Source: Variovorax paradoxus (lineage in GTDB: Bacteria > Pseudomonadota > Gammaproteobacteria > Burkholderiales > Burkholderiaceae_C). From it: 64,000 nt of DNA. The stretch spans positions 124,001 through 188,000 of the forward strand of contig NZ_JAUSRN010000005.1 of NCBI RefSeq assembly GCF_030811855.1, read 5' to 3'. Numbering within the stretch: the stretch's first letter is position 1; each line of letters begins with the position of its first letter. The translations under genes were made by a program, and so were the position numbers. The notes beneath the pieces are model-generated. The model ran no database searches and was not told the DNA's origin. It saw only the letters and a list, made by a program, of their open reading frames with translations. Below, piece by piece: positions 44,863 through 54,176 of the stretch.

Positions 44863-44874
44863 TACTTTGACTCG

Positions 44875-44970
44875 CCCCCAAGCTACGCGCACTTCGTGTC
44901 GCTTCGCCAACCCCCTACCGGGGGCGACACCAGCGGCCCGGCGAAGCCGGTTCCGCGGTATCCCTGGAAA
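44875..44970. repeat. Candidate dispersed palindromic (REP-like) element
   Basis: Non-coding stretch between tRNA-Leu and a convergent gene with strong nested symmetry: GTGTCGC (44896-44902) pairs with GCGACAC (44924-44930), and inside it CCCCC-TACC-GGGGG (44911-44924). The flanking wording (CCCAAGCTACGCGCACTTCG ... AAGCCGGTTCCGCGG) is one I associate with repeats scattered between genes in Comamonadaceae genomes. Only one copy is in this window. Confidence 0.5.
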
Positions 44971-44990
44971 AAGCCTCTCCCTGTCGCAGC

Positions 44991-45920
44991 TCAGGCCTCA
45001 CGCAATCCTGTGTGCACCGTCGGGTGCGCAAGCCGCACGCGCAGTTCGCGCTTGAGCCGCGTGTTGTCGAGCCGGCGCGATTCCCCCATGAAACTCAGCA
45101 GTTGCAGCGGCAATTGGCGCTGGGCTTCGTCGCGCGCCAGGCGCGGCGGGCGGGGCATGCCGTACAAGTCGGCGGCCAGATCGATGTAGTCGCCCATGCG
45201 CAGTTCGGTGTCGTCGGCGGCATGCACGATGCGCTGCGGCCGGCCGCGGAACAGCGCCGCCACGCAGGCGCGCGCCAGGTCGTCGGCGTGAATGTGGCTG
45301 GTGAACACGTCGTCCTCGCGCCGCAGCACGGGCGTGCCGCGCTGCAGTCGCTGGCGCGGCGTGCCGCCTTCGCGGTCTGGCGCATAGATGCCTGGAATGC
45401 GCAGGATGCTCGCACGCACGCCCGCGCTGCGGCCGAGCCAGCGCACCGCGCGCTCGGCGTCCACGCGGCGATGGGCGCGGGGCGTGTCGGGCCGCACGGC
45501 CCGTGTCTCGGTCACCCGCGCGCCGCCACAGTCGCCGTAAACGCCGCTGGTGGAACCGTAGACGAATGCCAGTGGCGTGGAACGCAGCCGCAGCGCCCGC
45601 GCCAATGCGGTGGTGCGCTGGTCGCGCCACCATGAAGCGCCGCCGTCGCGCGCCGGCGGCGCCAGGTGCAGCACACGGGTGGCAACGCCGGCCAGCCGCC
45701 GCAACGTGGCCGGGTCGTCGAGATTGCCTACGAGCGGGCGGATGCCAGCGGCCCGCAGCGCCGGCACCCGGTCGGCCGACGAAGTGAGCGCCACCAGCTG
45801 CATGCGGCCCCGCAGATCGCGCGCCACGCGCTGGCCCACGTCTCCGCACCCCACGATCAGCAGGCGTTCGCGGCGAAAGCGCGCCGGCAGCGCGCCGGAA
45901 GGGCTATTGATTGAAGGCAA
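44991..45920 (-). CDS. NAD(P)-binding SDR/epimerase-family protein
   Basis: 309 aa assuming TTG at 45920, supported by AAAGGA about 9 bases upstream and by the position of the divergent gene; a longer open frame exists but would cross that gene's start. Rossmann motif LLIVGCGDVGQRVARDL, then VYGSTSGVYGDCGGARV (Ser/Tyr region), DDLARACVAAL. It resembles extended/atypical SDRs (YeeZ-like). Substrate unknown. Divergent from the ferredoxin-reductase gene with only 64 bases between. Confidence 0.75.
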   Translation of the reverse strand: MPSINSPSGALPARFRRERLLIVGCGDVGQRVARDLRGRMQLVALTSSADRVPALRAAGIRPLVGNLDDPATLRRLAGVATRVLHLAPPARDGGASWWRDQRTTALARALRLRSTPLAFVYGSTSGVYGDCGGARVTETRAVRPDTPRAHRRVDAERAVRWLGRSAGVRASILRIPGIYAPDREGGTPRQRLQRGTPVLRREDDVFTSHIHADDLARACVAALFRGRPQRIVHAADDTELRMGDYIDLAADLYGMPRPPRLARDEAQRQLPLQLLSFMGESRRLDNTRLKRELRVRLAHPTVHTGLREA

Positions 45921-45984
45921 AATCCGGGGTCCTTTCCCTTTTTTCTCTTTTCTGCCACAGGCTGAAACAAGCCGAAGAATACCG

Positions 45985-47049
45985 ATGACTGTTGCAGCGC
46001 CGCATGATGCGGGCTTTTCCATCACCGTTGAGCCCAGCGGGCGTCACTTCGTGGTGCATGGCGATGAAACCATTCTCGCGGCCGGCATCCGGCAAGGCAT
46101 CGGGCTCCCCTATGGGTGCAAGGACGGCGCCTGCGGTTCGTGCAAGTGCAAAAAGCTCTCCGGCGAGGTCGAGCTCGGCCCGCACCAGAGCAAGGCCCTG
46201 AGCGCCGAAGAGCAGCTGGCGGGCTTCGTGCTGACCTGCTGCGCCCATGCCAAGAGCGACGTGGTGCTCGAGTCGCGCCAGGTCACCGAAGCCGGCGCCC
46301 TGCCGATCCGCAAGATGCCGGTGCGGGTGCTCGCGCTCACGCGGCTGTCGCATGACGTGATGAAGCTGCGCCTGCAATTGCCGGCCGGCGAGCCGCTGCA
46401 GTTTCATGCGGGCCAGTATGTGGAATTCATCCTGCGCGACGGTGTGCGCCGCAGTTATTCGATGGCCAATGCGCCACACACGCTGAACGAGCCGGGCACG
46501 GGCATCGAACTGCACCTGCGGCACCTGCCAGGCGGCAAGTTCACCGACCACGTGTTCGGCGTGATGAAGGAGAAGGAAATCCTTCGCATCGAAGGCCCCT
46601 ACGGCAGCTTCTTTCTGCGCGAGGATTCCGACAAGCCGATGATCCTCCTGGCTTCAGGCACCGGCTTTGCGCCCATCAAGGCATTGCTCGAGCACATGAA
46701 GTTCAAGCGCATCGACCGGTCCGCCACGCTCTACTGGGGCGGCCGCCGGCCCGAAGACCTCTATATGGACGGATGGGTGCGCGAGCAGCTGAAGGAGATG
46801 CCTAACCTGCGCTACGTGCCGGTCGTTTCCAACGCGACGCCCGAAGACAACTGGACCGGCCGCACGGGCTTCGTGCACCGCGCGGTGCTGGAAGATTTTG
46901 CCGACCTCTCGGGCCACCAGGTGTACGCCTGCGGCGCGCCGATCGTGGTCGACTCGGCCAAACACGACTACGTGGCGCTGGCCAGCCTGCCCGAAGACGA
47001 GTTCTTTGCCGACGCGTTCACCACCGAGGCCGACAAAGCGCTGCCCTGA
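45985..47049 (+). CDS. Ferredoxin-domain NAD(P)H reductase (CDP-6-deoxy-glucoseen reductase-like)
   Basis: 354 aa from ATG at 45985. An N-terminal plant-type [2Fe-2S] domain has the Cys motif GCKDGACGSCKCK and the fourth Cys in LTCCAHA; then an FAD domain with RRSYSMANAP and a NAD domain with LLASGTGFAPIKALLEH, ending YACGAPIVVDSA. The order (Fd-FAD-NAD) matches AscD/phenol hydroxylase-type reductases. It supplies electrons to a partner oxygenase or deoxysugar enzyme not found here. Followed by a Bug gene after 41 bases. Confidence 0.9.
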   Translation: MTVAAPHDAGFSITVEPSGRHFVVHGDETILAAGIRQGIGLPYGCKDGACGSCKCKKLSGEVELGPHQSKALSAEEQLAGFVLTCCAHAKSDVVLESRQVTEAGALPIRKMPVRVLALTRLSHDVMKLRLQLPAGEPLQFHAGQYVEFILRDGVRRSYSMANAPHTLNEPGTGIELHLRHLPGGKFTDHVFGVMKEKEILRIEGPYGSFFLREDSDKPMILLASGTGFAPIKALLEHMKFKRIDRSATLYWGGRRPEDLYMDGWVREQLKEMPNLRYVPVVSNATPEDNWTGRTGFVHRAVLEDFADLSGHQVYACGAPIVVDSAKHDYVALASLPEDEFFADAFTTEADKALP

Positions 47050-47090
47050 GCTCCGGATCCGATTCCCGCAAGACGACACAGAACGAAAAA

Positions 47091-48071
47091 ATGAAAACGA
47101 GACACTTCCTCCTTGCGCTGCTCGCCAGTGCCGCGCTGATGGCCACCGGCCAGGCCACGGCCCAGCAGCAGCAACAGCGCCCGATCCGCCTCGTGGTGCC
47201 CTACGCCGCGGGCGGTCCGATCGACGTCACGGCCCGCATGCTGGCCGAACGCGTGAAGGACACGCTGGGCACCGTCATCATCGACAACAAGCCCGGTGCG
47301 GGCGGCAACATCGGCGCCGACTTCGTGGCCAAGGCCGCGCCGGACGGCCTCACCATCGGCATTGCGGCCACCGCCACACATGCGGTGAATCCGTGGCTCT
47401 ACAGCAAGATGCCGTTCAACGCGGCGACCGACTTTGCGCCCATCACGCAGATGGTGCGCGTGCCCAACGTGCTGGTGATGAACGCCGAGACGGCGCAGCG
47501 CCTGAAGATCAACACCGTGGCCGACCTGATCCGCTACGCCAAGGCCAACCCGGCCAAGCTCAACTACGGCAGCGGCGGCAACGGCAGCGCCGGGCACCTG
47601 GCGGGCGAACTGTTCAAGAAGCAGGCCGGCATCTTCGCGTTGCACATTCCGTACAACGGCGGCAATCCAGCGCAACTGGCGCTGCTCTCGGGGCAGGTCG
47701 ACTTCAACTTCGACAACCTTGCCACAGCGGCGCCCAACATCCGCTCGGGCAAGCTCAAGGCCATTGCCGTCACGACCTTGCAGCGCAGCAGCGCCATGCC
47801 GGACGTGCCGCCCGTGGCCGACACGCTCAAGGGCTTTTCGATCGACACGTGGTGGGGGCTGGTGGCACCGGCCGGCACGCCGCACGACGTGGTCGTGAAG
47901 CTCAACCAGGCCTTCGTCGCCGCGCTCAATGCACCGGAAACGAAGACCCGTTTTGCCACGCTCCTGGCCGAGCCGGTGGCCAGTTCGCCCGAGCAGTTCG
48001 GCGCGTTCATGAAGAGCGAGCTCTCCAAGTACGAAGCAGTCGTGAAGGCAACCGGCGCCAGGGTCGACTGA
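47091..48071 (+). CDS. Bug-family tripartite tricarboxylate transporter substrate-binding protein
   Basis: 326 aa periplasmic receptor. Signal peptide KTRHFLLALLASAALMATG with cleavage near QATAQQ. Family motifs: IRLVVPYAAGGPIDVTARML, VIIDNKPGAGGNIGADF and LNYGSGGNGSAGHLAGELF. The ligand is unknown. It lacks adjacent TctAB genes and converges with livF (16 bases between stops), so it is not part of the liv operon. Confidence 0.95.
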   Translation: MKTRHFLLALLASAALMATGQATAQQQQQRPIRLVVPYAAGGPIDVTARMLAERVKDTLGTVIIDNKPGAGGNIGADFVAKAAPDGLTIGIAATATHAVNPWLYSKMPFNAATDFAPITQMVRVPNVLVMNAETAQRLKINTVADLIRYAKANPAKLNYGSGGNGSAGHLAGELFKKQAGIFALHIPYNGGNPAQLALLSGQVDFNFDNLATAAPNIRSGKLKAIAVTTLQRSSAMPDVPPVADTLKGFSIDTWWGLVAPAGTPHDVVVKLNQAFVAALNAPETKTRFATLLAEPVASSPEQFGAFMKSELSKYEAVVKATGARVD

Positions 48072-48087
48072 CCCCGGCTCTTGCCGG

Positions 48088-48888
48088 CTATTCGCCCAGG
48101 TAGGCGGCGCGCACGCGCGGGTCGCGCAGCAATTCCTTGGCATCGCCGGTCATCGTGATGAGACCGGATTCCATGACGTAGCCGCGGTCGGCCAGCTGCA
48201 GCGCGCGGTTGGCGTTCTGCTCCACCAGCAGAATGGTCACGCCCTGCGAGGCCACGGTCTGCACCACCTCGAAGATCTTGTCGCACATGATGGGCGACAG
48301 GCCCATGGTGGGCTCGTCGAGCAGCAGCACCTTGGGACGCGCCATGAGTGCGCGGCCCATGGCCAGCATCTGCTGTTCGCCGCCCGACATGGTGCCGGCG
48401 AGCTGGTCCTTGCGCTCGCGCAGGCGCGGGAAGGTCACGAACACGCGCTCCATGTCGCTCGCGATCTCGGCCTTGTCCGTGCGGATGTAGGCGCCGATCT
48501 GCAGGTTCTCGGTGATGGTCATGCGCGTGAAGACGCCGCGCCCTTCGGGCACCATCACGAGGCCCTCGCCCACCAGGTCCCACGCACCGCGGCCCTTGAT
48601 GTTGCGGCCCAGGAATTCGATGGTGCCCGCGCCCGCCGGCAGCGTGCCGGTGATCGCCTTCATGGTGGTGGTCTTGCCGGCGCCGTTGGAGCCGATGAGC
48701 GACACCAGTTCGCCTTCGTGAACCTCGAAGTCCACGCCTTTGACGGCCTGGATGCCGCCGTAGCCGACCTTGAGGCCGCTGACCTTGAGCAGCGTCTTGC
48801 CGGTGGCGGTGGCCGCAGTCTTGGGCGGGGTTGCAGTTGCCGTTGCTGTCGTTGTTTCTTCTGCGCTCGTCATCGTCGTCGTGGTCAT
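48088..48888 (-). CDS. livF: ABC transporter ATP-binding protein LivF-like
   Basis: 266 aa. ATPase of a branched-chain amino-acid-type importer. Walker A GSNGAGKTT, signature SGGEQQM, Walker B LLLDEPTMGLSP and the LivF H-loop region LLVEQNANRAL. The first ~30 residues are an unusual Thr/Ala run (TTTTMTSAEETTTATATATP) before the normal start LLKVSGLKVGYGG. ATG at 48888 has a strong GGAGGA, so the extension is probably translated. Last gene of livHMGF, starting 1 base after livG. Confidence 0.95.
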   Translation of the reverse strand: MTTTTMTSAEETTTATATATPPKTAATATGKTLLKVSGLKVGYGGIQAVKGVDFEVHEGELVSLIGSNGAGKTTTMKAITGTLPAGAGTIEFLGRNIKGRGAWDLVGEGLVMVPEGRGVFTRMTITENLQIGAYIRTDKAEIASDMERVFVTFPRLRERKDQLAGTMSGGEQQMLAMGRALMARPKVLLLDEPTMGLSPIMCDKIFEVVQTVASQGVTILLVEQNANRALQLADRGYVMESGLITMTGDAKELLRDPRVRAAYLGE

Positions 48889-48889
48889 T

Positions 48890-49663
<774 letters not shown>

Positions 49664-49683
49664 GTTGATTCTTCCTTCGGCGT

Positions 49684-50880
49684 TCAGGGATTGATCGACA
49701 TGGGACGCGACGCTGCACCCGGCAGTTCATCGGCTGGCGTCTCGATGCCTGGCGCATGGGTCTGGAGCGAACCAGGCGCGACCGGCGCGCCGGGGGCGGC
49801 CCCCTTGCGCTGCAAGGTCTTGCCATGCTCGGGCGAAGGCCAGAGGCCGCGCGGACGCACCAGCATGATGACGATCATGGCAAGCGCAATGAAGAGCTGC
49901 CGCAGAATGGACGCGTCAAGGCGCCCGTCTGTCATGGCCTGCAGCGGGCCGGCCACGTAGCGCAACACTTCCGGCAGTGCCGCCAGCAGCACGGCGCCCA
50001 AGATCACGCCCGGCAGGTGGCCGATGCCACCCAACACCACCATGGCAACGATCATCACCGACTCCATGAGGCTGAACGACTCCGGCGACACGAAGCCCTG
50101 GAAGGCCGCGAACATGGCGCCCGACACGCCGCCGAAACTGGCGCCCATGCCGAAGGCCAGGAGCTTCATGTTGCGAGTGTTGATGCCCATGGCCTTGGCG
50201 GCAATTTCATCCTCGCGGATGGCCATCCAGGCGCGCCCGATGCGGGACATCTGCAGGCGGTGCGAGATGATGATCGTGGCAACCACCAGTGCAAGGAACA
50301 GGTAGTAGTAGAGAGTGACCGAGGAGATCGTGAAGCCGTCGAACTTCCATGCCTTGCCGAGGTCCAGCCCCCAGAACTTGATGGAGTCGATGGCGGTGAT
50401 ACCCTTCGGCCCGTTGGTGATGTTGATCGGCTGGTCGAGGTTGTTCAGGAACACTCGGATGATTTCGCCGAAGCCGAGCGTCACGATGGCCAAGTAGTCG
50501 CCGCGCAGCTTGAGCGTGGGTGCGCCGAGCATCACGCCCAGCACGCCCGCCACCGCCAGCGCCAGCGGCACCACGATGAGCAGCGAGGTGTGCAGCCCGT
50601 TCGGGAACATGGCCTTGAACCACGGGAAAGTCTCCGACAGGTGAGTCGATCCCATCAGCGCGTAGAGGTAGGCCCCGATCGCAAAGAAGGCCACATAGCC
50701 CAGGTCGAGCAGGCCGGCGTAGCCGACGACGATGTTCAGGCCGAGCGAGAGCATCACGTAGAGCAATGCGATGTCTGCGATGCGCACCCAGGCGTTGCCC
50801 TGGCTCTGCAGGAAGATGGGCAGGGCGAGCACGGCGACGACGCCGAGAACGTAGAGAGCGAGGTTCTTGCTGTTCTTCAT
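49684..50880 (-). CDS. livM: ABC transporter permease LivM-like
   Basis: 398 aa from ATG at 50880 (GAGGAG 7 bases upstream). Ten or so hydrophobic segments; LSLGLNIVVGYAGLLDLGYV and GDYLAIVTLGFGEIIRVFLN are LivM signatures, and GRAWMAIREDEIAAKAMGIN is the cytoplasmic coupling loop. The C-terminal 45 residues are a polar Pro/Ala/Gly-rich tail (PGSLQTHAPGIETPADELPG), longer than usual. Inner membrane, partner of LivH. Confidence 0.95.
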   Translation of the reverse strand: MKNSKNLALYVLGVVAVLALPIFLQSQGNAWVRIADIALLYVMLSLGLNIVVGYAGLLDLGYVAFFAIGAYLYALMGSTHLSETFPWFKAMFPNGLHTSLLIVVPLALAVAGVLGVMLGAPTLKLRGDYLAIVTLGFGEIIRVFLNNLDQPINITNGPKGITAIDSIKFWGLDLGKAWKFDGFTISSVTLYYYLFLALVVATIIISHRLQMSRIGRAWMAIREDEIAAKAMGINTRNMKLLAFGMGASFGGVSGAMFAAFQGFVSPESFSLMESVMIVAMVVLGGIGHLPGVILGAVLLAALPEVLRYVAGPLQAMTDGRLDASILRQLFIALAMIVIMLVRPRGLWPSPEHGKTLQRKGAAPGAPVAPGSLQTHAPGIETPADELPGAASRPMSINP

Positions 50881-50891
50881 GGTGCTGCTCC

Positions 50892-51821
50892 TCAAGCCCG
50901 ATCCGCCACGCGTTCGCCGAGCAGGCCCGAGGGCCGCAGCGTGAGCATGACGATCAACACGATGAACGCGAAGATGTCGCTGTAGTTGCTGCCGAGCACG
51001 CCGCCGGTGATCGAACCGATGTAGCCGGAGCCGATGGCTTCGATCAACCCGAGCAGGATGCCGCCGACCACCGCGCCGGCCAGGTTGCCGATGCCGCCGA
51101 ACACCGCCGCGGTGAAGGCCTTGAGACCGGGCAGGAAGCCCATCGCGTGCTGCGCGATGCCGTAATTGGAGGCGTACATGACGCCCGCGATGGCCGCGAG
51201 CACGGCCCCGATGATGAAGGTGGCCGAGATGACCATGTCGGGCCGGATGCCCATGAGCGCCGCGACGCGCGGGTTCTCGGCAGTGGCGCGCATGGCACGC
51301 CCGAGCTTGGTGTAGTTGACCAGCCACATCAGCACCACGAGCGAGAACGCCGTGACGCTCAGGATCATGACCTGCGTGGGTGAGATCACCGCGCCACCCA
51401 CCTCGATGGGCGTGGTCGACAGCAGGTTGGGATACGCCTTGTTGGTCGGCTTCCAGATGATCATGGCCAGCGTCTGCAGCAGGATCGACATGCCGATGGC
51501 AGTGATGAGCGGCGCGAGCTTGGGGCTGTTGCGAAGCGGCCGGTAAGCCACCTTCTCGATCACGAAGTTGAGCGTGGCGGCCACCACGCAGGCAATGATC
51601 AACGCGATGATCAGAATCAACCAGCCGGGCGTGCCGGGCATCGATTCTTTCATGAGGCCGATGATGGTCCAGCTCGTGAGCGCCCCCACCATCAGCACTT
51701 CACCGTGCGCAAAGTTGATCAGATTGATGATGCCGTACACCATGGTGTAGCCCAAGGCTATCAAGGCATACATGCTGCCGAGGACCAGACCGTTGATGAT
51801 CTGCTGCAGCAATATTTCCAT
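50892..51821 (-). CDS. livH: ABC transporter permease LivH-like
   Basis: 309 aa inner-membrane permease. The N-terminal IINGLVLGSMYALIALGYTM and MVYGIINLINFAHGEVLM are the LivH signature; coupling loop GRAMRATAENPRVAALMGI. First gene of the livHMGF operon (11 bases to livM). The usual periplasmic LivK/LivJ gene is not upstream, so the ligand protein must be encoded elsewhere. A terminator at 51.9 kb insulates the operon from rarA. Confidence 0.95.
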   Translation of the reverse strand: MEILLQQIINGLVLGSMYALIALGYTMVYGIINLINFAHGEVLMVGALTSWTIIGLMKESMPGTPGWLILIIALIIACVVAATLNFVIEKVAYRPLRNSPKLAPLITAIGMSILLQTLAMIIWKPTNKAYPNLLSTTPIEVGGAVISPTQVMILSVTAFSLVVLMWLVNYTKLGRAMRATAENPRVAALMGIRPDMVISATFIIGAVLAAIAGVMYASNYGIAQHAMGFLPGLKAFTAAVFGGIGNLAGAVVGGILLGLIEAIGSGYIGSITGGVLGSNYSDIFAFIVLIVMLTLRPSGLLGERVADRA

Positions 51822-51901
51822 AACGCGTTCCTATTTATTGCACCGTTGCGGGGTGCCGTTCACCCACCGTGGCACCGGTTGGGCACCTTGGCTTGATAAG
51901 C

Positions 51902-51931
51902 AAAAAACCAGCCAGCATGTGCCGCTGGCTG
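51902..51931 (-). terminator. Rho-independent terminator downstream of rarA
   Basis: Perfect 8-bp arms CAGCCAGC (51909-51916) and GCTGGCTG (51924-51931) with a 7-base loop; in the minus direction the stem is followed by GTTTTTT. It lies about 130 bases after the rarA stop and 80 bases before the livH start. Confidence 0.85.
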
Positions 51932-52059
51932 ATTTGTGGCCGGGATTGTAAGCACCCACCAGCGCCGATTTGGTGCGCCTTCACCGGGGTTTACCCGCTC
52001 ACGCCATGCTGTATGCGAGTGAAGTCATGCGGGGCGTGCCCGCACTGTGAAAAGACGTA

Positions 52060-53352
52060 TCACTCCTCGCGCTGGCCGTTGAGCCGGCGGAGTTCACGCA
52101 GCTTTTCTGCGATGCGGATCTCGAGTCCGCGTTCGACAGGCTGATAGAAGACCTGCCCCTCGAGACCTTCTGGCAAGTAGCGCTCGCCGGCGGCAAATCC
52201 GCCCTCCTCGTCGTGCGCATAGCGGTAGCCCTTGCCGTAGTCGAGGTCCTTCATGAGCTTGGTCGGTGCGTTGCGCAGGTGCATCGGCACGGGGCGCGTG
52301 CTGTCTTGCTTGATGAGGGCGCGCACTGCGTTGTAGGCGGTGTAGACGGCGTTCGACTTGGGAGCGATGGCCAGGTAGACGACGCACTCGGCCAGCGCAA
52401 GTTCGCCCTCGGGTGTGCCCAGCCGTTCATAGACCTCGGCCGCATCCAGCGCCAGGCGTAGCGCGCGTGGATCGGCCAGGCCGATGTCTTCGCTGGCCAT
52501 GCGCACCAGCCGGCGCGCCATATAGCGCGGGTCGGCGCCGCCGTCGAGCATGCGCACGAACCAGTAGAGCGCAGCGTCGGGGTCGCTGCCGCGCACGGAT
52601 TTGTGCAAGGCGCTGATGGTGTCGTAGAACTGCTCGCCGCCTTTGTCGTAGCGCCGCATGCGCTCGCCGAGCACGCGCAAGAGCCATTCGTCGGTGATGT
52701 TGCCGAGCTTCTCGGCTTTGGCCGCAACGGCCAGCGTTTCGAGGGTGTTGAGCAGACGCCGCGCGTCGCCGTCGGCATAGGCGACGAGCCGGTCGATCGC
52801 CGTGCCTTCGATGGCGGGCACGGCCTGGATCGACTGCGCCTTGGCCACGATCTGTTTCAGGTCGGCCTCGGTGAGCGGCTGCAGCACGTACACCGCTGCG
52901 CGCGAAAGCAAGGCCGAGTTGACCTCGAACGAAGGGTTCTCGGTGGTGGCGCCTATGAAAGTGAACAGCCCCGATTCCACATGCGGGAGGAACGCGTCTT
53001 GCTGGCTCTTGTTGAACCGGTGCACTTCATCGACGAAAACGATGGTGCGCCGCTGTTCCAGGCCATCCCGCGCAGCCGTGGCGCGCTCGACCGCCTCGCG
53101 GATGTCCTTTACGCCACCGAGCACCGCGCTGATGCTGAGAAACTGCGCATCGAAGGCATCGGCCATCAGACGCGCAATGGTCGTCTTTCCCGTGCCGGGC
53201 GGCCCCCAGAGAATGCACGAATGCGGCTGGCCCGACTCGAAGGCGATGCGCAGCGGCATGCCCGGGCCCAGCAGGTGCTGCTGACCGATCACCTCGCCTA
53301 GCGTCTTCGGACGCAGGCGTTCGGCAAGGGGTTGATGCGAACTGGTGGCCAA
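52060..53352 (-). CDS. rarA: Replication-associated recombination protein A (AAA+ ATPase)
   Basis: 430 aa. RarA/MgsA acts at stalled forks with SSB. Walker A GPPGTGKTT near residue 50, Walker B VFVDEVHRF, sensor 1 GATTENPSFE and the C-terminal clamp-loader-like domain with LYWFVRMLDGGADPRYMARR and YKYPH-like YGKGYRYAHDEEGG. The ATG is 27 bases after the lolA stop; the ftsK-lolA-rarA order is a conserved arrangement. Confidence 0.97.
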   Translation of the reverse strand: MATSSHQPLAERLRPKTLGEVIGQQHLLGPGMPLRIAFESGQPHSCILWGPPGTGKTTIARLMADAFDAQFLSISAVLGGVKDIREAVERATAARDGLEQRRTIVFVDEVHRFNKSQQDAFLPHVESGLFTFIGATTENPSFEVNSALLSRAAVYVLQPLTEADLKQIVAKAQSIQAVPAIEGTAIDRLVAYADGDARRLLNTLETLAVAAKAEKLGNITDEWLLRVLGERMRRYDKGGEQFYDTISALHKSVRGSDPDAALYWFVRMLDGGADPRYMARRLVRMASEDIGLADPRALRLALDAAEVYERLGTPEGELALAECVVYLAIAPKSNAVYTAYNAVRALIKQDSTRPVPMHLRNAPTKLMKDLDYGKGYRYAHDEEGGFAAGERYLPEGLEGQVFYQPVERGLEIRIAEKLRELRRLNGQREE

Positions 53353-53379
53353 GCCTGCCTGTAAAAGTTGAAGTTGCTG

Positions 53380-54024
53380 CTATTGCTTGATGACGTCGGC
53401 TCCGGCGGGCGCCTTGAAGTCGAACACGTTGGCAGGAAGCGCCGGATTCACTTCGACCTTGCTGAACTTGAGCACCGAGCGTTGGCCGAAGCTGTCGAGA
53501 ATTTCGAGCGCCGCCAGCGCGTCGCCCTGGAAGCCGACTTGCACGTTCTGCAATTGGCCGTCCTTGCTCTTGGGCGTGGCCTTGACCCACTGCAAGCCAT
53601 CGCGCTCGGGCGCGGCCTCGAGCGTGAAGTCGGCCTGCAGCGCGCGTAGGTCAGGTGCCGCGGCAATCAGCGCGGCCGGGGTCGAGCCCAACGCCTGCGA
53701 CTGGGCACGCTGCGTCACCTGGTTCAGGTCGGCGTCGTAAAGCCAGAGCGTCTTGCCGTCGGCCACGATGCTCTGGGCAAACGGCTTCTGATAGTCGAAC
53801 TTGAATTTGCCCGGACGCTGGAACTCGAAAGTGCCGTTCGATGTCTTGGTGCGGCCCGGCTGCCCTTCACGCGGCGGCGCGGTCACTGTCTGGGTGAATT
53901 CGGCACGGCCCGACTTGACCGTTTTCACGAAGGTTTCGAGGCTTTCGAGACCGCCGGCCCAAGCGTTGGCCGTTGAGAGAATAGATGAGAGAAGGCCGAT
54001 CAACAGCCAGTGGCGAATTTTCAT
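53380..54024 (-). CDS. lolA: Outer-membrane lipoprotein carrier protein LolA
   Basis: 214 aa from ATG at 54024 (GAGGAG upstream). A signal peptide is present (MKIRHWLLIGLLSSILSTAN, cleavage near AWAGG). The mature protein shows GRAEFTQTVTAP, GTFEFQRPGKFKFDYQKPF and DGKTLWLYDADLNQV, the LolA beta-barrel signatures. It ferries lipoproteins across the periplasm from LolCDE to LolB. Lies between ftsK and rarA; two direct repeats lie upstream. Confidence 0.95.
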   Translation of the reverse strand: MKIRHWLLIGLLSSILSTANAWAGGLESLETFVKTVKSGRAEFTQTVTAPPREGQPGRTKTSNGTFEFQRPGKFKFDYQKPFAQSIVADGKTLWLYDADLNQVTQRAQSQALGSTPAALIAAAPDLRALQADFTLEAAPERDGLQWVKATPKSKDGQLQNVQVGFQGDALAALEILDSFGQRSVLKFSKVEVNPALPANVFDFKAPAGADVIKQ

Positions 54025-54103
54025 TTGGAACTCCTCGGCAAGCGATGCCGTCGACATGACCATACCCCGCGGCGCGTTGCGCCATGTGCCGGGCTTGATG
54101 AAG

Positions 54104-54132
54104 TTTTGCAACGCTAGCGCAGCTTTTGCAAC
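54104..54132. promoter_or_regulatory. Two 9-bp direct repeats upstream of lolA
   Basis: TTTTGCAAC occurs at 54104-54112 and 54124-54132, exactly 20 bp apart (two helical turns), 80-108 bases upstream of the lolA start in the gap to ftsK. Same-face spacing suggests a site for a protein binding as two units. No regulator is known to me for this motif. Confidence 0.35.
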
Positions 54133-54176
54133 CGGCTTGTCAGCGCGTAACTTCTAGGACGGCGGGTTTTGGCCGT

